DNA from: Bacillota bacterium
GTDB taxonomy: Bacteria; Bacillota; Clostridia; Oscillospirales; Oscillospiraceae
DNA length: 64,000 bases
Reading direction: 5' to 3'
NCBI GenBank assembly: GCA_030535235.1
Contig: JAUNCL010000010.1
Span: 1 to 64,000, forward strand
Shown: positions 18,520 through 27,308 of the stretch, piece by piece
Position numbering within the stretch: the first letter of the stretch is position 1
How the letters are laid out: each line of letters starts with the position of its first letter
The notes under the pieces: generated by a model
What the model was told of the DNA's origin: nothing
Seen by the model: the letters and a program-made list of their open reading frames with translations, nothing else
The model's database searches: none
Program-made: the position numbers and the translations under genes

Positions 18520-19137
18520 ATGAAAAACCTGTCTCCCTCCCCTTCTCCCGCCTTTTTAGCGGCGGACCAATATGTTGATTTTCACGACCCCGGAATCACA
18601 GCCTGTGTCTCTGCCCTGTTTCATCGGGACATGGACCCGGTGCAGAAGGCCCGGGTCGCCTATGAATTTGTGCGGGATGAGATCCCCCACTCCTTCGACT
18701 GCAATGCCAGCGTCATAACATCCAGGGCTTCGGAGGTGCTGAAACACAAAACCGGGATCTGTCACGCCAAGGCCAATCTTCTGGCGGCCCTGCTCCGGTC
18801 CCAGGGGATCCCCACAGGCTTCTGCTTCGAACGGATCACCCTGGCTGACGATGAATCCCTGGGTTACTGCGTCCACGCGTTCAACGCCGTTTATCTGGAG
18901 GGAAGCTGGATCAGGCTGGACGCCCGGGGAAACAAGGAGGGCATCAACGCCCAATTCTCCTTAGATGAACCGGTCCTGGCCTTCCCGCCCCGCCAGGGCT
19001 ATGACGAGTATTTCTATCCCGGCATCTATGCCGCCCCCCACGCTGCCACCATGGCCATGCTGGAGCAGGCCCAAAGCCTTCAGGACATTTTGGACAATAT
19101 CCCCGATACAGTCACGGAACCGCCCGATCTTCCATAA
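18520..19137 (+). CDS. Transglutaminase-like (TgpA/SCP-type) domain protein
   Basis: A 205-residue protein with a papain-like transglutaminase core: catalytic Cys in TGICHAKANL near residue 87, His in YCVHAFNAVYL, Asp in IRLDARGN. No signal peptide is seen, so it is probably cytosolic. Family members are cysteine proteases or amidases of mostly unknown substrate. Monocistronic with AAAGGAAG upstream of its ATG. Confidence 0.85.
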   Translation: MKNLSPSPSPAFLAADQYVDFHDPGITACVSALFHRDMDPVQKARVAYEFVRDEIPHSFDCNASVITSRASEVLKHKTGICHAKANLLAALLRSQGIPTGFCFERITLADDESLGYCVHAFNAVYLEGSWIRLDARGNKEGINAQFSLDEPVLAFPPRQGYDEYFYPGIYAAPHAATMAMLEQAQSLQDILDNIPDTVTEPPDLP

Positions 19138-19139
19138 AA

Positions 19140-19173
19140 ACGTCCCCCAAATCCAATTGGACTTGGGGGACGT
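19140..19173. terminator. Terminator shared by the transglutaminase-like gene and tyrS
   Basis: Stem ACGTCCCCCAA / TTGGGGGACGT with a 12-base loop. On the minus strand it is followed by TTTTTAT, which suits the end of tyrS. Confidence 0.8.
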
Positions 19174-19194
19174 CGTATATTTTGAGGGAAAGGA

Positions 19195-20424
19195 TCAGCC
19201 TTCCAGGTAAGCCCGGTGGAAGACCTTCTTGCCCTTCTTGATGACCAGGCCCTCGCCGGAGAGCTGTTCAGCGGTGAAGGTGGCGCCGATGTCCTTGACC
19301 TTCTCGCCGGCCACTTCCACGCCGCCCTGCTGGATAAGGCGGCGGGCCTCGCCCTTGGAGGGGACGATGCCGCACTTGAGCATCATATCCATGATGGCGA
19401 TGGAGCCGTCAGTCAGGTCAGCGGCAGTCAGGCCGGTGGCGGGCATGTTGGCAATGTCGCCCCCCTTGGAGAACAGGCCCCGGGCGGTCTCCTGGGCCTT
19501 GGCGGCCTCTTCCTCGCCGTGGACCAGCTTGGTCAGCTCATAGGCCAGGATCTCCTTGGCGGTGTTCAGCTGTGCGCCCTCCCAGGCGTCCATCTTGTCG
19601 ATCTCTTCCAGGGGCAGGAAGGTCAGCATCCGGATGCACTTCAGAACGTCGTCGTCGCCCACGTTCCGCCAGTACTGGTAGAACTCGTAGGGGGAGGTCT
19701 TGTTGGGGTCCAGCCACACTGCGCCGGAGGCGGTCTTGCCCATCTTCTTGCCCTCGGAGTTGAGGAGCAGGGTGATGGTCATGGCGTGGGCGTCCTTGCC
19801 CAGCTTGCGGCGGATGAGCTCGGTACCCCCCAGCATGTTGGACCACTGGTCATTGCCGCCGAACTGCATGTTGCAGCCGTAATTCTGATACAGGTGGTAG
19901 AAGTCATAGGACTGCATGATCATGTAGTTGAACTCCAGGAAGGACAGGCCCTTCTCCATGCGCTGCTTGTAGCACTCGGCCCGCAGCATGTTGTTGACGG
20001 AGAAGCAGGCGCCCACCTCCCGGAGGATGTCCACATAGTTCAGGTCCATCAGCCAGTCGGCGTTGTTGACCATCATGGCCTTGCCCTCGCCGAACTCGAT
20101 GAACCGCTCCATCTGCTTCTTGAAGCAGTCGCAGTTGTGCTGGATGGTCTCGGGGGTCATCATGGAGCGCATGTCGGTGCGGCCAGAGGGGTCGCCGATC
20201 ATGGCAGTGCCGCCGCCGATGAGGGCGATGGGGCGGTTGCCGGCCTGCTGCAGGCGCTTCATCAGGCACAGAGCCATGAAGTGGCCCACATGGAGGGAGT
20301 CAGCGGTGGGGTCAAAGCCGATATAGAAGGTGGCCTTGCCGTTGTTCACCATGTCCCGAATCTCTTCCTCGTTGGTCACCTGGGCGATGAGCCCACGGGC
20401 GACCAGTTCTTCATAAATACCCAT
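19195..20424 (-). CDS. tyrS: Tyrosyl-tRNA synthetase
   Basis: A class I synthetase of 409 residues charging tRNA-Tyr. The HIGH-type motif is HVGHF near residue 45 (DPTADSLHVGHFMAL). The KMSKS-type motif is KMGKT near 229. A C-terminal S4 RNA-binding domain (about 340-409, EARRLIQQGGVEV) is present. Only 49 bp separate it from recN, too short for a T-box, so control differs from pheST. Confidence 0.98.
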   Translation of the reverse strand: MGIYEELVARGLIAQVTNEEEIRDMVNNGKATFYIGFDPTADSLHVGHFMALCLMKRLQQAGNRPIALIGGGTAMIGDPSGRTDMRSMMTPETIQHNCDCFKKQMERFIEFGEGKAMMVNNADWLMDLNYVDILREVGACFSVNNMLRAECYKQRMEKGLSFLEFNYMIMQSYDFYHLYQNYGCNMQFGGNDQWSNMLGGTELIRRKLGKDAHAMTITLLLNSEGKKMGKTASGAVWLDPNKTSPYEFYQYWRNVGDDDVLKCIRMLTFLPLEEIDKMDAWEGAQLNTAKEILAYELTKLVHGEEEAAKAQETARGLFSKGGDIANMPATGLTAADLTDGSIAIMDMMLKCGIVPSKGEARRLIQQGGVEVAGEKVKDIGATFTAEQLSGEGLVIKKGKKVFHRAYLEG

Positions 20425-20473
20425 TGTTGTTGTCTCCTTTTCTCATTGATACCTCAGTGGTCAACCGTTGAAA

Positions 20474-22168
20474 TCAACGGGATCGTATCTTATACTCCTC
20501 CGCCTCCCGGAGCAGCTCCTCCGCCCCTTCCAGGATGGCGGCGGAGGTGTGGACGCCGCCGGTGAGGCGGGCCAGCTCCTGCTTTCGTCCCGCCCGGTCC
20601 AGGGTCATGACGTTGGTATAGGTCCGGCCGTCCTTTTCCTCCTTCTGGACGGAGTAGTGGCTGTCGGACATGGCGGCGATCTGGGCCAGGTGGGTGACGC
20701 ACAGCACCTGGCAGCTCTGGGACAGGCGGCTCATTTTCTCCGCCACCTTCCCGGCGGCCCGGCCGCTGACTCCCGTGTCCACCTCGTCAAAAATCAGGGT
20801 CATGATGCTGTCGTTCTCCGCCAGGACGTTTTTCAGGGCCAGCATGATGCGGCTGAGCTCGCCGCCGGAGGCCACCCGGGCGATGGGCTTCAAATTCTCG
20901 CCTACGTTGGCGGACATGAGAAAGCGCACCTCGTCCATGCCGGTCTCGTCCAGACCCAGGTCCCCGGACTTGGGCAGAAACTCCGTTTCAAACCGGACCT
21001 TGGGCATGTCCAGCTGCCGCAGCTCCTCCTCAATGCGCGCTTTCAGGGTCAGCGCCGCCGCCTGCCGCTTTTGGGACAGGGCTTTCCCTTTCTCCCGGAC
21101 CTTTTCCAGCAGCGCGGCCCGCTTCTTCTCCAGCTTCAGGATGGTGTCCTCCGCCATCTCGATCCGGTCCAGCTCGGCCCGGCTGCGGTCCAGATAGGCC
21201 AACATCTCCTGGGTGGTGGCGCCGTACTTCTTTTTCAGCCGATAGAGCAGGTCCAGGCGGCTCTCCACCTCGTCCAGCTCGTGGGGGGAGAACTCAAAGC
21301 TGTCCCGCAGGTCCCGGAGCCGCTCGGCGGCGTCCTCCGCCGCAAACCGCAGGTCGGCCAGGGTCTCGGAGAGCTGGGACAGCTCCCCGGAAAAGTCCGC
21401 CACCCGGGACACCGCGCTCTCGGCCTCGGCCAACAGGCTGGCGGCCCCGTCCCGGTCCTCGTCCCCGAAGACCGCGCTGTAGGCCCCCTCCACCGCCGCC
21501 ATGAGCTGGTCGGCGCTGCGGAGGAGGGTTTTCCGCTCGTCCAGCTCCTCCTCCTCCCCGGGGCGCAGGTCGGCCCGCTCCAGCTCGGCGATCTGATATT
21601 GCAGGGCGTCGATCCGCCGGGCCTTTTCCGCCTCATTCATCTCCAGGGCGGCAATCTGACGGCGGAGCTCCGCCAGCTTTTGGTACTCTGCCCGATAGGC
21701 CGCCCCGTCCTCCTCCAGCTGACCAAAGCTGTCTAAGTACCCCAGGTGGCAGGTCTCGTCCAGCAGCTGCTGGCCGTCGTGCTGGCCATGAATGTCAATG
21801 AGCTGGCCGCCCAGGGCCTTTAGCTGAACCACCGTGCAGGGCTTGCCGGCCACCCGGCAGATGTTCTTGCCGTCCCCCTGGATCTTTCGGGAAATCAGCA
21901 GCTCCCCGTTTTCATCGGGGCCGATGCCGTTTTCCTCAAACCAGGGCAGGTCGGGCAGATCCCGGAAGAGGGCGGTCACCAGGGCCGACTTCTCCCCCGT
22001 GCGGATGAGATCCCGGCTGGTGCGCTCCCCCATCACCGCGCTGATGGAGTCGATGATGATGGATTTGCCCGCGCCGGTCTCGCCGGTGAGGACGTTGAAG
22101 CCGGGGCCGAAGGTGATATCCGCCCGATCAATCAGGGCGATGTTTTCAATATGGAGCAGTGAAAGCAA
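20474..22168 (-). CDS. recN: DNA repair protein RecN
   Basis: A 564-residue SMC-like ATPase of double-strand-break repair. N-terminal Walker A TGETGAGKS lies near residue 30. A long coiled-coil middle (about 155-360) is followed by signature VASGGELSRIMLALK and Walker B IFDEVDTGVSG. TTG 22168 is chosen because GGAAGGGAGGG precedes it; an in-frame TTG at 22192 lies upstream of that site. It closes the nusB-recN cluster. In many Clostridia spoIVB and spo0A follow recN; here tyrS does. Confidence 0.95.
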   Translation of the reverse strand: MLSLLHIENIALIDRADITFGPGFNVLTGETGAGKSIIIDSISAVMGERTSRDLIRTGEKSALVTALFRDLPDLPWFEENGIGPDENGELLISRKIQGDGKNICRVAGKPCTVVQLKALGGQLIDIHGQHDGQQLLDETCHLGYLDSFGQLEEDGAAYRAEYQKLAELRRQIAALEMNEAEKARRIDALQYQIAELERADLRPGEEEELDERKTLLRSADQLMAAVEGAYSAVFGDEDRDGAASLLAEAESAVSRVADFSGELSQLSETLADLRFAAEDAAERLRDLRDSFEFSPHELDEVESRLDLLYRLKKKYGATTQEMLAYLDRSRAELDRIEMAEDTILKLEKKRAALLEKVREKGKALSQKRQAAALTLKARIEEELRQLDMPKVRFETEFLPKSGDLGLDETGMDEVRFLMSANVGENLKPIARVASGGELSRIMLALKNVLAENDSIMTLIFDEVDTGVSGRAAGKVAEKMSRLSQSCQVLCVTHLAQIAAMSDSHYSVQKEEKDGRTYTNVMTLDRAGRKQELARLTGGVHTSAAILEGAEELLREAEEYKIRSR

Positions 22169-22198
22169 GGGGGACCCCTCCCTTCCGGTCAAATGATC

Positions 22199-22657
22199 TC
22201 ATTTCTTGTCCAGCATCTTGACGATTTCCAGGCAGAGCTCCTCCGCATCCTGGGTGGTGCGCATGATGAGGATGGCCGTGTCGTCCCCGGCCAGGCTGCC
22301 CACCATGTTGGGCAGGTGCATCCCGTCGATGGCCGAGCAGGCCGCAGGGGCCAGGCCGGGCATGGTTTTCAGCACCACAATGTTCTGGGCGCTGTCGAAG
22401 GAGGTGACGCTCTCCCGAAAAATATTGTTCAGGCGGCCGGCCACGTTCAGAGAGGTCTTCCGCTCGCTGACCGCGTACTTATAGGTGCTGTGCCCGGTGA
22501 GCTCCTTGACCAGATGAAGCTCCTTGATGTCCCGGGAAATGGTGGCCTGGGTGGATTTCATCCCCTTCTCCCTCAACTTTTCCAGAAGCTGATCCTGGGT
22601 CTCAATGTCGTACTCCTGGATGATCGCCAGGATCTCCGCCTGTCTTCTGGCTTTCAT
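22199..22657 (-). CDS. argR: Arginine repressor ArgR/AhrC
   Basis: A 152-residue hexameric regulator of arginine genes. The N-terminal winged helix includes KGMKSTQATISRDIKELHLVK (about 32-52). The C-terminal arginine-binding oligomer domain has the GDDTAILIM motif. It overlaps the end of nadK by four bases and is co-transcribed with recN, an arrangement common in Firmicutes. Confidence 0.97.
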   Translation of the reverse strand: MKARRQAEILAIIQEYDIETQDQLLEKLREKGMKSTQATISRDIKELHLVKELTGHSTYKYAVSERKTSLNVAGRLNNIFRESVTSFDSAQNIVVLKTMPGLAPAACSAIDGMHLPNMVGSLAGDDTAILIMRTTQDAEELCLEIVKMLDKK

Positions 22658-23529
22658 AGGTGGTTTCTCCTTTCCAGTTTTTGGTTGATCAACTCGTAGA
22701 AACTCTTTTCAAAAAACTTCACCAGGCACAGGGAACGCCGGGAGCGGCTGACCTGGACCGTGTCCCCGGAGAAGAGCTTGAAGGCCTTGCCCCCGTCCAC
22801 GGAGAGATAGGCCATTTTCCGGCTCTGTTTGGGCACCGTCACGTCGATGAGACGGCTCTTGTCCAGCACCATGGCCTTGGCCTGGATGGTGTGGGCGCTG
22901 ATGGGGGTCATGATGATGTTCTCCGCCGTGGGTTCCACAATGGGGCCTCCTGCCGACAGGGAGTAGGCCGTGGACCCCGTGGGGGTGGCCATGATGACCC
23001 CGTCACCGAAGATATCCGCCACCAAAACCTTGTCGCTGAACACCTGCAGGTCGATGACCCGGGCCACCGCTCCCTTGGTCACCACCGCGTCGTTGAGGGC
23101 GGTGCTGCGGAAGAGGGTGCGGCCCTCCCGGATGACCCGCACATCCAGGAGCATCCGGTTCTCCAGGGTGTACTCGCCGCTGATGAGCCGGGTAAGCTGC
23201 AGCAGCTCGCTCTGCTCCAGCTCCGCCATGAACCCCACGCTGCCCATGTTGACCCCGATGATGGGGACCCCGAAGCTGCTGGCATCCTTGGCGGCGTGGA
23301 GGATGGTGCCGTCGCCGCCGAAGCAGACCAGGAAGTCCGCGTCGGCCAGCTCGGCCTTCAGCTCCCGAATCTGGATGTTGGGAGCCAGGTCCCCCAAGGC
23401 GGACTTGTCCACCGGGAAGGGGAAGCAGTATTCGGTTTTGACCCCCGCCGCGCTCAAAAGACGCTCGGTGCTCTTGGCGGCCCTGAGGCCCTTATCCCGG
23501 AAGGGATTGGGACAGAGAATGATCTTCAA
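22654..23529 (-). CDS. nadK: NAD kinase
   Basis: Phosphorylates NAD to NADP. 291 residues with the catalytic GGDGTILHA near residue 70, NMGSVGFMAE, and the ATPTGSTAYSLSAGGPIV motif of the C-terminal beta domain. The stop of tlyA overlaps the start of nadK, and the nadK stop overlaps the argR start, so all three are likely translationally coupled. Confidence 0.97.
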   Translation of the reverse strand: MKIILCPNPFRDKGLRAAKSTERLLSAAGVKTEYCFPFPVDKSALGDLAPNIQIRELKAELADADFLVCFGGDGTILHAAKDASSFGVPIIGVNMGSVGFMAELEQSELLQLTRLISGEYTLENRMLLDVRVIREGRTLFRSTALNDAVVTKGAVARVIDLQVFSDKVLVADIFGDGVIMATPTGSTAYSLSAGGPIVEPTAENIIMTPISAHTIQAKAMVLDKSRLIDVTVPKQSRKMAYLSVDGGKAFKLFSGDTVQVSRSRRSLCLVKFFEKSFYELINQKLERRNHL

Positions 23530-24344
23530 TGGGATGTTCCCTCCAGTCGGCCGTGGGACTCCTCCACCAGGGCGGCCAGGTCCCCGGTAAAGGGGGGCTG
23601 CTCCGCCACCGTCAGTTGTCCCAGATACTCAATGTTCCCCTCCGGCCCCCGAATGGGCGAGAAGGTGATGTCCTTCACATAGAAATTGCACTCGCTGGCG
23701 TGGCGGAGGAACTGCTCCAGGACCTCCAGGTGGACCTTCTTATCCCGGACCACTCCTTTCTTCCCCACCTTCTCCTTGCCGGCCTCGAACTGGGGCTTGA
23801 TGAGGCAGACCAGCTGGCCGCTCTCCTTCATGAGGGGGCGCAGGGCGGGCAGGATCAGACGCAGGGAGATGAAGGACACATCCACGCTGCCGAAGTCCAG
23901 GGGCTCGGGAATGGTCTCGTTGGTGAGATACCGGACGTTGGTCCGCTCCATGCAGACCACCCGGGGGTCGTTCCGCAGGCTCCAGGCCAGCTGGCCGTAG
24001 CCCACATCCACCGCGTAGACCTTGGCGGCTCCGTTTTGGAGCATACAGTCGGTAAATCCGCCGGTGGAGGCCCCTGCGTCAATGGCCACGGCCCCCTCCA
24101 GGGAGGGGAGATCAAAGGTCTCCATGGCCTTTTCCAGCTTGAGGCCCCCCCGGCTGACGTATTTCAGGGTCTGCCCCCGGATCTCCAGGTCGGCGTCCTC
24201 GGGGACCGAGGCGCCGGCTTTGTCCATCCGTTTGCCCTCCCAGAACACCTGGCCTGCCATGATAATGGCCTGGGCCTTTTGGCGGCTCTCCGCCATGCCC
24301 CGCTCGGTCAGCAGGACATCCAACCGTTTCTTAGCTGCCATCAC
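23526..24344 (-). CDS. tlyA: TlyA family rRNA 2'-O-methyltransferase (hemolysin A-like)
   Basis: A 272-residue predicted cytidine-2'-O-methyltransferase. An N-terminal S4 domain (about 4-65, RLDVLLTERGMAESRQKAQ) is followed by an FtsJ-like Rossmann fold. The SAM motif is AIDAGASTGGFTDCML near 88-103, with a VDVGYGQL motif and Asp in SVDVSFISL. It overlaps the end of dxs by 14 bp. Whether ATG 24344 or the adjacent 24341 is used cannot be told. Confidence 0.93.
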   Translation of the reverse strand: MMAAKKRLDVLLTERGMAESRQKAQAIIMAGQVFWEGKRMDKAGASVPEDADLEIRGQTLKYVSRGGLKLEKAMETFDLPSLEGAVAIDAGASTGGFTDCMLQNGAAKVYAVDVGYGQLAWSLRNDPRVVCMERTNVRYLTNETIPEPLDFGSVDVSFISLRLILPALRPLMKESGQLVCLIKPQFEAGKEKVGKKGVVRDKKVHLEVLEQFLRHASECNFYVKDITFSPIRGPEGNIEYLGQLTVAEQPPFTGDLAALVEESHGRLEGTSH

Positions 24345-26175
24345 GCATCACCTCCAAGGCTTTTTGGTGCAGGGCATCCACATCCAGCCCGCAGAGACTG
24401 CGGAGCTGAGGGATGGTCCCGTGGGGGACGAAGCCCTCGCCGCAGGAGCAGAGGGCTGTCCTCTTTAATGGGATCCCCGCCGCCCCGGCCGCCGCCAGAA
24501 GGCCCTCCCCGGGGCTGCCCATGGAGACGCACTCCTGGGCCACCAGCAGGCGGCCGGTCTTTTTCAGAGAGGTCAGCGCCGCCTCGGCGGGCAGCGGAAT
24601 GACCTGATTCAGCTTCACTACCTCCGCCGAGACCCCGTCCCGGGCCAGCAGCTCGGCGGTCCGGAGGACGCTCCCGGTGAGAGACCCGAAGGTCACCAGG
24701 GTGATATCGCTGCCCTGGCGCAGGACACAGGCGGGCTCTTGGCTGTGGTCCTCCGTATATTGGTTTTCCCCGCCCCGGGGGTAACGAACCGCCACCGGGC
24801 CGGAAATTTTATAAACTGCCCGCCGCAGCATGGCGGAGAGCTCATCCAGGCTGGCGGGACACAGAACGGTGAGACCGGGGACGGTTTTCAAGAATCCCAG
24901 GTCGAAGAGCCCGTGATGGGTCTCCCCATCGTCCCCCACCAGTCCGGCCCGGTCCACGCAGAACACCCCGTGGAGCCCGTCGATGGCGATGTCATGGATC
25001 AGCATGTCGTAACTCCGCTGGAAGAAGGTGGAGTAGACGGCAAACACGGGGATCAGCCCCTGCTTGGCCATGCCAGCCGCCATGGAGACCGCGTGCTCCT
25101 CAGCGATGCCCACATCGAAAAACCGCTTTGGGAACGCCTCGGCAAAGCCGGAGAGGCCCGTGCCGGAGGTCATGGCCGCCGTCAGGGCGCAGATCCGGTC
25201 ATCCTCCCGGGCCAGGGCGCACAGCTCCTTGCCGAAGCGGCCGGAGAAGGTCTCGGCTTTCCCGGGATAGAGGGGACTGCCGTCCTCCTTCCAGAAGGGG
25301 GCGGTGCCGTGGAAGGCGTCGGGGGTCTTCTCCGCCGGGCCGTAGCCCTTCCCCTTCACGGTCTTCACGTGGAGGAGGACCGGGCCGCTCACCCGGGAGG
25401 CGTACTCCAGCTGCCGGGTCAGGGCCTTGACGTCGTGGCCGTCCACCGGCCCCATGTACTGAAAGCCCATGTTCTCGAACATACTGCAGGGGAGCAGAGT
25501 GGCCTTCACCGCCTCCTTGACCCGGTGGATGCCCCGGTAGAGCACCCGGCCCGGCGGGGTGGCGTGCATGATCTTGCGGTAGATCTCCTTCCCCCGGAGA
25601 TAGGGGGGCTTCAGCCGCTGCTTGGCCAGGTGCTGGGCCACGCCGCCCATGCTGGCGTCAATGGACATGCCGTTGTCGTTGAGGATGATGACCAGGGGCT
25701 CGCCGCTCTGCCCGGCCATGGAAAGGCCCTCGTAGGCCAGGCCGCCGGTGAGAGAGCCGTCCCCCAGGAGGGCCACCACCTTGTAGTCCTCCCCCCGTCT
25801 GGTCCGGGCCACCGCCATGCCCAGCGCCGTGGACACGGCGGTGGAGGCGTGGCCCGCAATACAGGCGTCGTGCCGGGACTCCGAGGGCTTGGGGAAGCCC
25901 GCGATCCCCCCGAAGGTCCGGAGGGTCTCCATCCGCCCGTTGCGCCCGGTGAGTATTTTATGAACGTAGCATTGATGCCCCACATCGAAAACCAGCCGGT
26001 CTCTGCCCGTGTCGTAGACCCGGTGCAGAGCCACCGTCAGCTCCACCGCCCCCAGGTTGGAGGCCAGGTGGCCGCCGGTCTGAGAGACCACGTCGATGAC
26101 CCGGTCCCGCAGTTCCTGGCAGAGCTCTTCCGCCTGACGGTCGCTGATCGAATGCAGGGAGGAATATTCTTTCAA
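24331..26175 (-). CDS. dxs: 1-deoxy-D-xylulose-5-phosphate synthase
   Basis: First enzyme of the MEP isoprenoid pathway: a TPP-dependent condensation of pyruvate with glyceraldehyde 3-phosphate. It has 614 residues. Marks include the N-terminal GGHLASNLGAVELT, His in DVGHQCYVHK, the TPP/Mg site GDGSLTGGLAYEGL ... NDNGMSI, the transketolase domain with DVGIAEEHAV, and a C-terminal domain with VAQECV. It is co-transcribed with ispA upstream, grouping two isoprenoid steps. Confidence 0.98.
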   Translation of the reverse strand: MKEYSSLHSISDRQAEELCQELRDRVIDVVSQTGGHLASNLGAVELTVALHRVYDTGRDRLVFDVGHQCYVHKILTGRNGRMETLRTFGGIAGFPKPSESRHDACIAGHASTAVSTALGMAVARTRRGEDYKVVALLGDGSLTGGLAYEGLSMAGQSGEPLVIILNDNGMSIDASMGGVAQHLAKQRLKPPYLRGKEIYRKIMHATPPGRVLYRGIHRVKEAVKATLLPCSMFENMGFQYMGPVDGHDVKALTRQLEYASRVSGPVLLHVKTVKGKGYGPAEKTPDAFHGTAPFWKEDGSPLYPGKAETFSGRFGKELCALAREDDRICALTAAMTSGTGLSGFAEAFPKRFFDVGIAEEHAVSMAAGMAKQGLIPVFAVYSTFFQRSYDMLIHDIAIDGLHGVFCVDRAGLVGDDGETHHGLFDLGFLKTVPGLTVLCPASLDELSAMLRRAVYKISGPVAVRYPRGGENQYTEDHSQEPACVLRQGSDITLVTFGSLTGSVLRTAELLARDGVSAEVVKLNQVIPLPAEAALTSLKKTGRLLVAQECVSMGSPGEGLLAAAGAAGIPLKRTALCSCGEGFVPHGTIPQLRSLCGLDVDALHQKALEVMRDGS

Positions 26176-26196
26176 GCAAATTGCCTCCTTAGGACC

Positions 26197-27069
26197 TTAT
26201 CTGGTTCGTCCCGCCAGCATCCGGGCCAACTGGCAGAGAAATTCCCTGCCGGGATAGGCCGTCAACGCTGTGATGGCCTCCTCCGTCAGCTCCGCAATGA
26301 GCCGTTCGCAGCCCTCGATGCCCTGTAAGCCCACAAAGGTGGACTTTTCATTTTCCCGGTCCGAGCCGATGGGCTTGCCCAGCTCGGCCTCGTCCCCCAG
26401 CACATCCAGGAGATCGTCCCGGATCTGGAAGGCCAGACCGATTTTTCGGGCATACGCTGCCGCGGCCTCCTCCTCCTGGGGCGTGCTGTCGGCGGCGATG
26501 GCCCCCAAGCGGGCGGCGGCCTCGATCATGCAGCCGGTCTTGAGGTTCTGGATCCGGAGGATCTCCTCATAGGTCAGGGTCTTCCCCTCTCCGGCCAGGT
26601 CCAGGATCTGGCCCCCCACCATGCCGGCCGGGCCGGCGGCCTGAGACAGGCAAGCCACCCCCCGGACGATCTGCGCCGGGGAGAGCTCCGCCTGGACCAG
26701 CACACCGAAGGCGGCGGTCAGCAGGCCGTCTCCCGCCAGGACCGCCGTGGCCTCCCCATATACCCTGTGGTTGGTGGGGCGGCCCCGCCGGAGATCGTCG
26801 TCATCCATGCAGGGCAGGTCGTCGTGGATCAGGGAATAGGTGTGGATCATCTCCAGGCCGCAGGCGAAGGGCAGCGCCTTCTCCGGGTCCCCCCCGAAGA
26901 GACGGCAGACCGCCAGGGTCAGCACCGGGCGGATCCGCTTTCCCCCGGACAAAAGACTGTAGTTCATGGCCTCCTTCAGGTCCCCCAGGGTGGGCCACTG
27001 GTCCCCATATCGGGCCAGGGCCTCCTCCACCAGGGCCTGGTCGGCGGCCAACTGTTGTTTCATCTCCAT
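26197..27069 (-). CDS. ispA: Polyprenyl (farnesyl) diphosphate synthase
   Basis: Condenses IPP with allylic diphosphates. 290 residues with the first Asp-rich motif DDLPCMDDDD near residue 83, second Asp-rich motif IRDDLLD near 228, and GGKRIRP near 43. ATG 27069 is chosen: AAGGAGTGAG lies upstream and the homologous N-terminus starts there. It begins 5 bp after xseB. Confidence 0.95.
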   Translation of the reverse strand: MEMKQQLAADQALVEEALARYGDQWPTLGDLKEAMNYSLLSGGKRIRPVLTLAVCRLFGGDPEKALPFACGLEMIHTYSLIHDDLPCMDDDDLRRGRPTNHRVYGEATAVLAGDGLLTAAFGVLVQAELSPAQIVRGVACLSQAAGPAGMVGGQILDLAGEGKTLTYEEILRIQNLKTGCMIEAAARLGAIAADSTPQEEEAAAAYARKIGLAFQIRDDLLDVLGDEAELGKPIGSDRENEKSTFVGLQGIEGCERLIAELTEEAITALTAYPGREFLCQLARMLAGRTR

Positions 27070-27074
27070 GGTTC

Positions 27075-27308
27075 TCACTCCTTGGGGGCAAAGGGTTCGG
27101 CCACCAGCTCGCCGTTGGCGTCGGTGCGCAGCTTCAGCACCTTCTGCTCGGCCTTGTCCAGCATGGCGGCGCACTGCTTCATGAGCTTGGCCCCCTCCTC
27201 ATAGAGGGAGAGGGAGGTCTCCAGGGGGTGGTCTCCCCTCTCCAGCTGGGCCACGATCTCCTCCAGGCGGCCCATGGCCTCCTCAAAGGTCAGCTTCTTT
27301 TCCGCCAT
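27075..27308 (-). CDS. xseB: Exodeoxyribonuclease VII small subunit
   Basis: A 77-residue helical protein with the signature LTFEEAMGRLEEIVAQLERGDHPLE (here read in pieces over residues 5-29) and SLYEEGAKLMKQC. It partners XseA to degrade single-stranded DNA. Its start overlaps the end of xseA by 19 bp. Confidence 0.95.
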   Translation of the reverse strand: MAEKKLTFEEAMGRLEEIVAQLERGDHPLETSLSLYEEGAKLMKQCAAMLDKAEQKVLKLRTDANGELVAEPFAPKE